Origin: JAWLGW01 sp964569055
GTDB lineage: Bacteria; Planctomycetota; J058
DNA length: 18,248 nt
Assembly: GCA_964569055.1 (NCBI GenBank)
Contig: CAZMSZ010000130.1
Coordinates: forward strand, 1-18,248
Reading direction: 5' to 3'
This document shows, in pieces, positions 15,374-18,248 of the stretch (its first letter is position 1; every line of letters begins with the position of its first letter). The position numbers were made by a program, and so were the translations under genes. The notes under the pieces are model-generated. The model was not told where the DNA came from. It did no database searches and saw nothing but the letters and a program-made list of their open reading frames with translations.

Positions 15374-15652
15374 ATGCGCCGTTCGATCGCCTTCTCGCTG
15401 GTGTTGTCCCTCGGCCTGGTCCTCGGCGCCGGCGTGGCGGGGCTGGCCCCGGCGGGTCGGGGCCAGGAGTGGAGCCGCAAACGCGACCTCCGCTGGGAGT
15501 ACCTGCCCGGAACGATCTCGCTCCACCGGGCCAAGGTGCCCGGCGGCTGGCTGGTGGTCCTCGAGCAGCCGACGCGCTCGGGGGTGGTCAACACCGGCTG
15601 CTCGTTCTATCCCGACCCCCGCCACGAGTGGGATGGAGGCTCGCTGCCGTAG
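15374..15652 (+). CDS. Small exported protein of unknown function
   Basis: 92 aa. Residues 1 to about 31 are a signal peptide: MRRS, a long Leu/Val/Gly-rich core, then a Gly/Ala/Pro-rich end with GRGQ before the mature part. The mature part is about 61 residues, begins EWSRKRDLRWEYLPG, and contains one Cys in NTGCSFYPDP. Trp, Tyr and Arg are frequent. I do not recognise a family. The ATG at 15374 has a strong site (aggagagg) upstream and the codon pattern is like the neighbours, so the gene is probably real. It stands alone on the + strand between two - strand kinase genes. Its stop is four bases from the end of the membrane kinase gene. A sensor-accessory role is possible, but only by position. 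Confidence 0.65.
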   Translation: MRRSIAFSLVLSLGLVLGAGVAGLAPAGRGQEWSRKRDLRWEYLPGTISLHRAKVPGGWLVVLEQPTRSGVVNTGCSFYPDPRHEWDGGSLP

Positions 15653-15656
15653 CGCT

Positions 15657-17123
15657 TCAGCGCGCCGCGGCAGGCTCGGCGGGGCGCGCCGCGAGGGAGG
15701 CCGGCACGAGCGGCAGGACGAGCGTGAAGGTCGCCCCGCCGCCGAGGGTCGAGGTGCAGCGCACGCTGCCGCCGTGGGCCTCCGCGATCCGCTGCACGGT
15801 CGCCAGGCCGATCCCCAGCCCGCGCCCCGGCGAGTCGGGGGCGCGGAAGAACGGATCGAACAGCCGGCTCTGGAACGCGGGGTCGATCCCCGGCCCGCTG
15901 TCGTGCACCGCGAGGGCATAGCAGGAGCCGAGCCGCCGGCCGCGGATCGCGACCCGTCGCTCGGGTCGCCCGTTCATGTGCTTGAACGCGTTGTCCAGCA
16001 GGTTCGCGAGCGCCTGCCCCAGGAGCACGCGATCGCACGCCACCTGCGCCGCCTCGGCCGAGGCGACGAACGAGCACTCCGCGGCGGCGGCCCGGTCGCC
16101 GAACGCCAGGCGCGCCTCCTCGACTACGCCGGCGACGTCCGCGACCGCGCCGGGGGTGGCGGCGGCTCCCGAGCGCGAGAACGCCAGCAACGAGTCGATC
16201 AGCTCGGTGGCGCGCTGCGACGTGCGACGCAGGCGCTGCGCCGTCCGATCGAGCGCCTCGCGCGTGACCTCGCGGTGGCCGAGGAGGTGGCCCGCGAGGT
16301 CGACCGGCGCCAGCACGTTCCGCAGGTCGTGGGCGACCCGCCCCGCGAACTGATCGAGCTCGCGGTTCGCGGCCTCGACCCGGGCGAGGTACGCCTCGCT
16401 GGCGCGGCGCTGCGCCGCCAGGAGGCGTGAAGCCGCCACCCCGATCCCCGCCAGCGCGACCGCGAACCCCAACCCGAGCGCGAGCTCGAGCTTCATCACC
16501 CCGGCGAGCCGGGCCTTCGCCGCGTGCTGCAGCGCCTCGCTCCGCGCGTCGTTCTGCGCGCTCAGCTCACCCAGCGCGCGATGCACCGCGATCGACTGGG
16601 CCGCGGCCTCGTCGAGCACGTCCTCGGCCGTGGCGAGGTCACCCGCCTCGAGCGCCAGGAACGCCTCGTTGAGCGAGTCACGCAGCTGGTCGAGCTCGGG
16701 CAAGAACCTCAGCCACCCCTCCTCGAGCGCCCCGACGCTGAGCCGCGCCAGCTCCGTGCAGGCGCCGTCCATGCGCGCGTCGATCGTGTCGACCAGCTCG
16801 CGCGTCTGCTGGGCCTGCGCCCGCTCGACCGGGAAGCCCACTCCGGCCTCGGTCAGGGCCTCGAGGGCGATCGTCCGCTGGCGCGAGACGCCGATCCGCA
16901 CCCGGGCGATCAAAGAGTTGGTGCGATTCCCGACCTCGAACACCTCGCCCACCTCGCGCTGCGCGCGCGCGAGCTCCACGACCACGACCAGGCGGAGCAC
17001 CAGCGCCAGCACGATCGCGAGGCCGAACGCCCAGCCGAGCACCGAGGCGCGCGCCAGCCGCGGGGCCTGCACGCTCGCTCGCTCGGGCTCCAGGGTGGCG
17101 CTCTCGTGCGGGGTCGTCTCCAT
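15657..17123 (-). CDS. Membrane-bound sensor histidine kinase
   Basis: 488 aa. Membrane segment 1 is at about residues 27-50 and segment 2 at about 209-232. Between them is a helical periplasmic domain of about 155 residues, rich in Glu, Ala, Leu and Arg, like a four-helix-bundle sensor. A short coiled linker leads to the HisKA domain with His265 in AHDLRNVLAP. The HATPase part has the N-box NLLDNAFKH (374-382), G1 DSGPGID (408-414) and G2 GRGLGIGLATV (433-443). All ATP-binding motifs look intact. The ATG at 17123 has ggagg nine bases upstream; a GTG at 17153 is less well placed. No response regulator is nearby. The stimulus is unknown. It lies downstream of the 207-residue gene with a 200-base gap, so they may or may not share a transcript. 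Confidence 0.9.
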   Translation of the reverse strand: METTPHESATLEPERASVQAPRLARASVLGWAFGLAIVLALVLRLVVVVELARAQREVGEVFEVGNRTNSLIARVRIGVSRQRTIALEALTEAGVGFPVERAQAQQTRELVDTIDARMDGACTELARLSVGALEEGWLRFLPELDQLRDSLNEAFLALEAGDLATAEDVLDEAAAQSIAVHRALGELSAQNDARSEALQHAAKARLAGVMKLELALGLGFAVALAGIGVAASRLLAAQRRASEAYLARVEAANRELDQFAGRVAHDLRNVLAPVDLAGHLLGHREVTREALDRTAQRLRRTSQRATELIDSLLAFSRSGAAATPGAVADVAGVVEEARLAFGDRAAAAECSFVASAEAAQVACDRVLLGQALANLLDNAFKHMNGRPERRVAIRGRRLGSCYALAVHDSGPGIDPAFQSRLFDPFFRAPDSPGRGLGIGLATVQRIAEAHGGSVRCTSTLGGGATFTLVLPLVPASLAARPAEPAAAR

Positions 17124-17271
17124 GCCCGTGACCTCCCTCCCTCCGTCGGCCACGGCTGCCGCGTCGCGCGGCGCTCGTCAGGCGAAATTCTCGACGCACC
17201 CTGCAGCGGCGGAAGCCAGCGGACCGGCGCGGCGGGCGGGTCAGGAGTGGCGCGCGCGCCTGCAGCCCGGA

Positions 17272-17289
17272 CAGGTCGAGGTCGACCTG
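17272..17289. promoter_or_regulatory. Near-palindrome upstream of the membrane kinase gene
   Basis: caggtcga-gg-tcgacctg is an 8-bp perfect dyad 149 bases before the kinase start and 35 bases past the stop of the next gene upstream. It has the form of a dimeric repressor site; no regulator is identified. Confidence 0.3.
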
Positions 17290-17306
17290 CACCGAGCCGC
17301 CGCGGG

Positions 17307-17325
17307 AGGCGCGCGTCGCGCGCCT
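17307..17325 (-). terminator. Hairpin at the end of the 207-residue gene
   Basis: aggcgcgc / gcgcgcct form a perfect 8-bp stem with a 3-base loop, overlapping the stop codon (17324-17326) on the - strand. No T-run. Confidence 0.4.
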
Positions 17326-17947
17326 ACTGCGATTCGTGCACCAACGGCTGCAGCGCGACGAGCAGGCGCCGACCGTCGGTGTAGGCGTAGCAGAGCGCCC
17401 AGGCCGTGCCGTACCTGGCCGGGTCGAGCCACCACGACGCGGCGTAGTGCTCGGGCCCCTGCGCGCTCGGCGCCGCGCGCGCGGGGCGCGCGCGCAGCTC
17501 GGCAGCCAGCTCCGGCGCGAGCAGCTCGTCGGCGAGCGCGGCGAGCGCGTCGGCGTCCGCGGGGCCGCGCCTCGCCGCGACCCGGGCCGAGGCCGCGAAG
17601 GCGCGCACCGGCGCGCAGGGCGCCCACGAGGCCCAGCCGGACCAGGCCCGCTGCGGCAGGTCCTCTCCGGGGTCGGGCCGGCGGGCGCGGAGGCGGTAGT
17701 AGAGCGCGCCGTCCTGCGTACGGCGGAGCTGGCGGCGGAGCGGGCCGCCGCGCAGCGCGGGGTGGAGCAGCCCGAGCGCGTCCTCGAGCGCGGCGAGCGC
17801 GTCCGGGTCGGGCTGCGCGTCGAGGTCGCCGCCCTCCGCCGGCGGCGGCGGCAGCTCGGCGAAGGCCCCGGCCTCCGGCCACTCGCCCGCCCGCACGAGC
17901 AGCGGGCTGAGCCCCGCGTGGAGTCGGCTCGGGATCACGTTCGCCAC
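17324..17947 (-). CDS. Hypothetical protein, 207 aa
   Basis: I do not recognise a family. Residues 1-45 are Pro/Ala-rich. Two regions look folded: about 70-120 (TQDGALYYRLRARRPDPGED, then ARS-WASWAPCAPVRAFAASARV in composition) and the C-terminal 40 residues (HYAASWWLDPARYGTAWALC, then YAYTDGRRLLVALQPLV), which read like an alternating strand and helix pattern. Trp and Tyr are frequent there. No signal peptide or membrane helix is evident, so it is probably cytoplasmic. The GTG at 17947 has gaggcgag seven or so bases upstream. A hairpin overlaps the stop. The codon pattern suits a real gene, but overlapping open frames are common at this base composition, so certainty is moderate. Confidence 0.6.
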   Translation of the reverse strand: MANVIPSRLHAGLSPLLVRAGEWPEAGAFAELPPPPAEGGDLDAQPDPDALAALEDALGLLHPALRGGPLRRQLRRTQDGALYYRLRARRPDPGEDLPQRAWSGWASWAPCAPVRAFAASARVAARRGPADADALAALADELLAPELAAELRARPARAAPSAQGPEHYAASWWLDPARYGTAWALCYAYTDGRRLLVALQPLVHESQ

Positions 17948-18042
17948 GGCTCGCCTCGCTCAGCGCGTGCTGCAGCATCCCACGTCTGGCGTTGGTAGTC
18001 GCCGGGCGCCATCCGCTCGGCGAGGCCTCCACGAACGAGGGG

Positions 18043-18159
18043 TGTCGCCGACGAGGCCACCTCCATGGGCCGAGAGATCGACCGCCAAGGAAGAGCTGTC
18101 GCCGACGGGGCACCCCCCCTGGCCCGAGAGATCGAGCGCCAAGAGCGCCAAGGAAGAGG
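18043..18159. repeat. Degenerate tandem repeat of about 54-63 bp, two units
   Basis: Unit 1 (18043-18096) and unit 2 (18097 to about 18159) share tgtcgccgacg, then a C-rich middle, then cgagagatcga and ccaaggaagag. Unit 2 is longer because gagcgccaa is doubled. On the - strand the units read as an 18-residue peptide repeat (LxxDLSxxGGxxVGDxxx), but no supported gene covers it. Confidence 0.6.
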
Positions 18160-18248
18160 AGAGGAGAGGCAGGAAGGCAGGAAGGGGGGACGACCTCTGC
18201 TGAAGAGAAGAAGAGAGACAGGAAAGCAGGAAAAACAGGAAAGCAGGA
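18150..18248. repeat. Purine-rich simple repeat at the right edge
   Basis: Mostly A and G, with short units such as ggcaggaa and gaggaga. The 13-base caggaaagcagga occurs twice exactly (18219-18231 and 18236-18248), and the window stops at the end of the second copy. This is typical of a repeat-caused contig end. No gene is seen. Confidence 0.65.

Noticed and set aside
13134..16430. Very long open frame on the + strand (1098 codons)
   Set aside because: It runs opposite both histidine kinase genes and across the small exported gene; composition is Arg/Gly/Ala-rich and no family is recognisable.
18043..18159. CRISPR-like array
   Set aside because: Only two adjacent degenerate units with no spacers and no cas genes.

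Overview
The window is very GC-rich bacterial chromosomal DNA with dense genes and frequent GTG starts. An O-antigen-ligase-like membrane protein, a sigma-54-type activator and exported proteins suggest a Gram-negative-type bacterium. A planctomycete or myxobacterium-like lineage is my best guess, from gene content only; no marker gene here settles it. I saw no rRNA, tRNA, CRISPR array, phage gene or transposase gene. Both ends look like contig edges: bases 1-110 are nearly pure C and G, and about 18140-18248 is purine-rich simple repeat.

Left block (219-4724, + strand): a compact run of 3-hydroxybutyryl-CoA dehydrogenase, an exported cyclophilin, a cytoplasmic cyclophilin, enoyl-CoA hydratase and an acetyl-CoA acetyltransferase-type thiolase. 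The three CoA enzymes together interconvert acetyl-CoA and crotonyl-CoA (short-chain beta-oxidation or its reverse). The thiolase is split by a frameshift near 3936. Next come a 169-bp inverted-repeat element (4750-4918) and a small STAS-domain protein with a leaderless-looking start.

Middle block (5368-9966, + strand): an archaeal-type (class II) GAPDH-like dehydrogenase, a receiver-less sigma-54 activator, a 561-bp non-coding stretch full of hairpins (8008-8568), and a polytopic O-antigen ligase/polymerase-like protein. The last gene ends one base from the oppositely directed pgeF gene.

Right block (9968-17947, mostly - strand): a fused alpha/beta E1 2-oxoacid dehydrogenase followed by pgeF; a soluble GAF-GAF histidine kinase; a small exported protein on the + strand; a membrane histidine kinase; and an unrecognised 207-residue protein. 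Neither kinase has a response regulator beside it.

The most unusual signal is a dispersed repeat of about 56 bp present three times. Two copies (4862-4917 and 13103-13048) point the same way and sit 84 and 78 bases before the start codons of the STAS and E1 genes. The third is inverted next to the first, around a strong GC hairpin. All copies keep a short frame containing A-V-D-(I/T)-P-C-C-L open. A second repeat family, a hairpin with a GAGATTCGC-type stem, occurs three times within 8010-8517.
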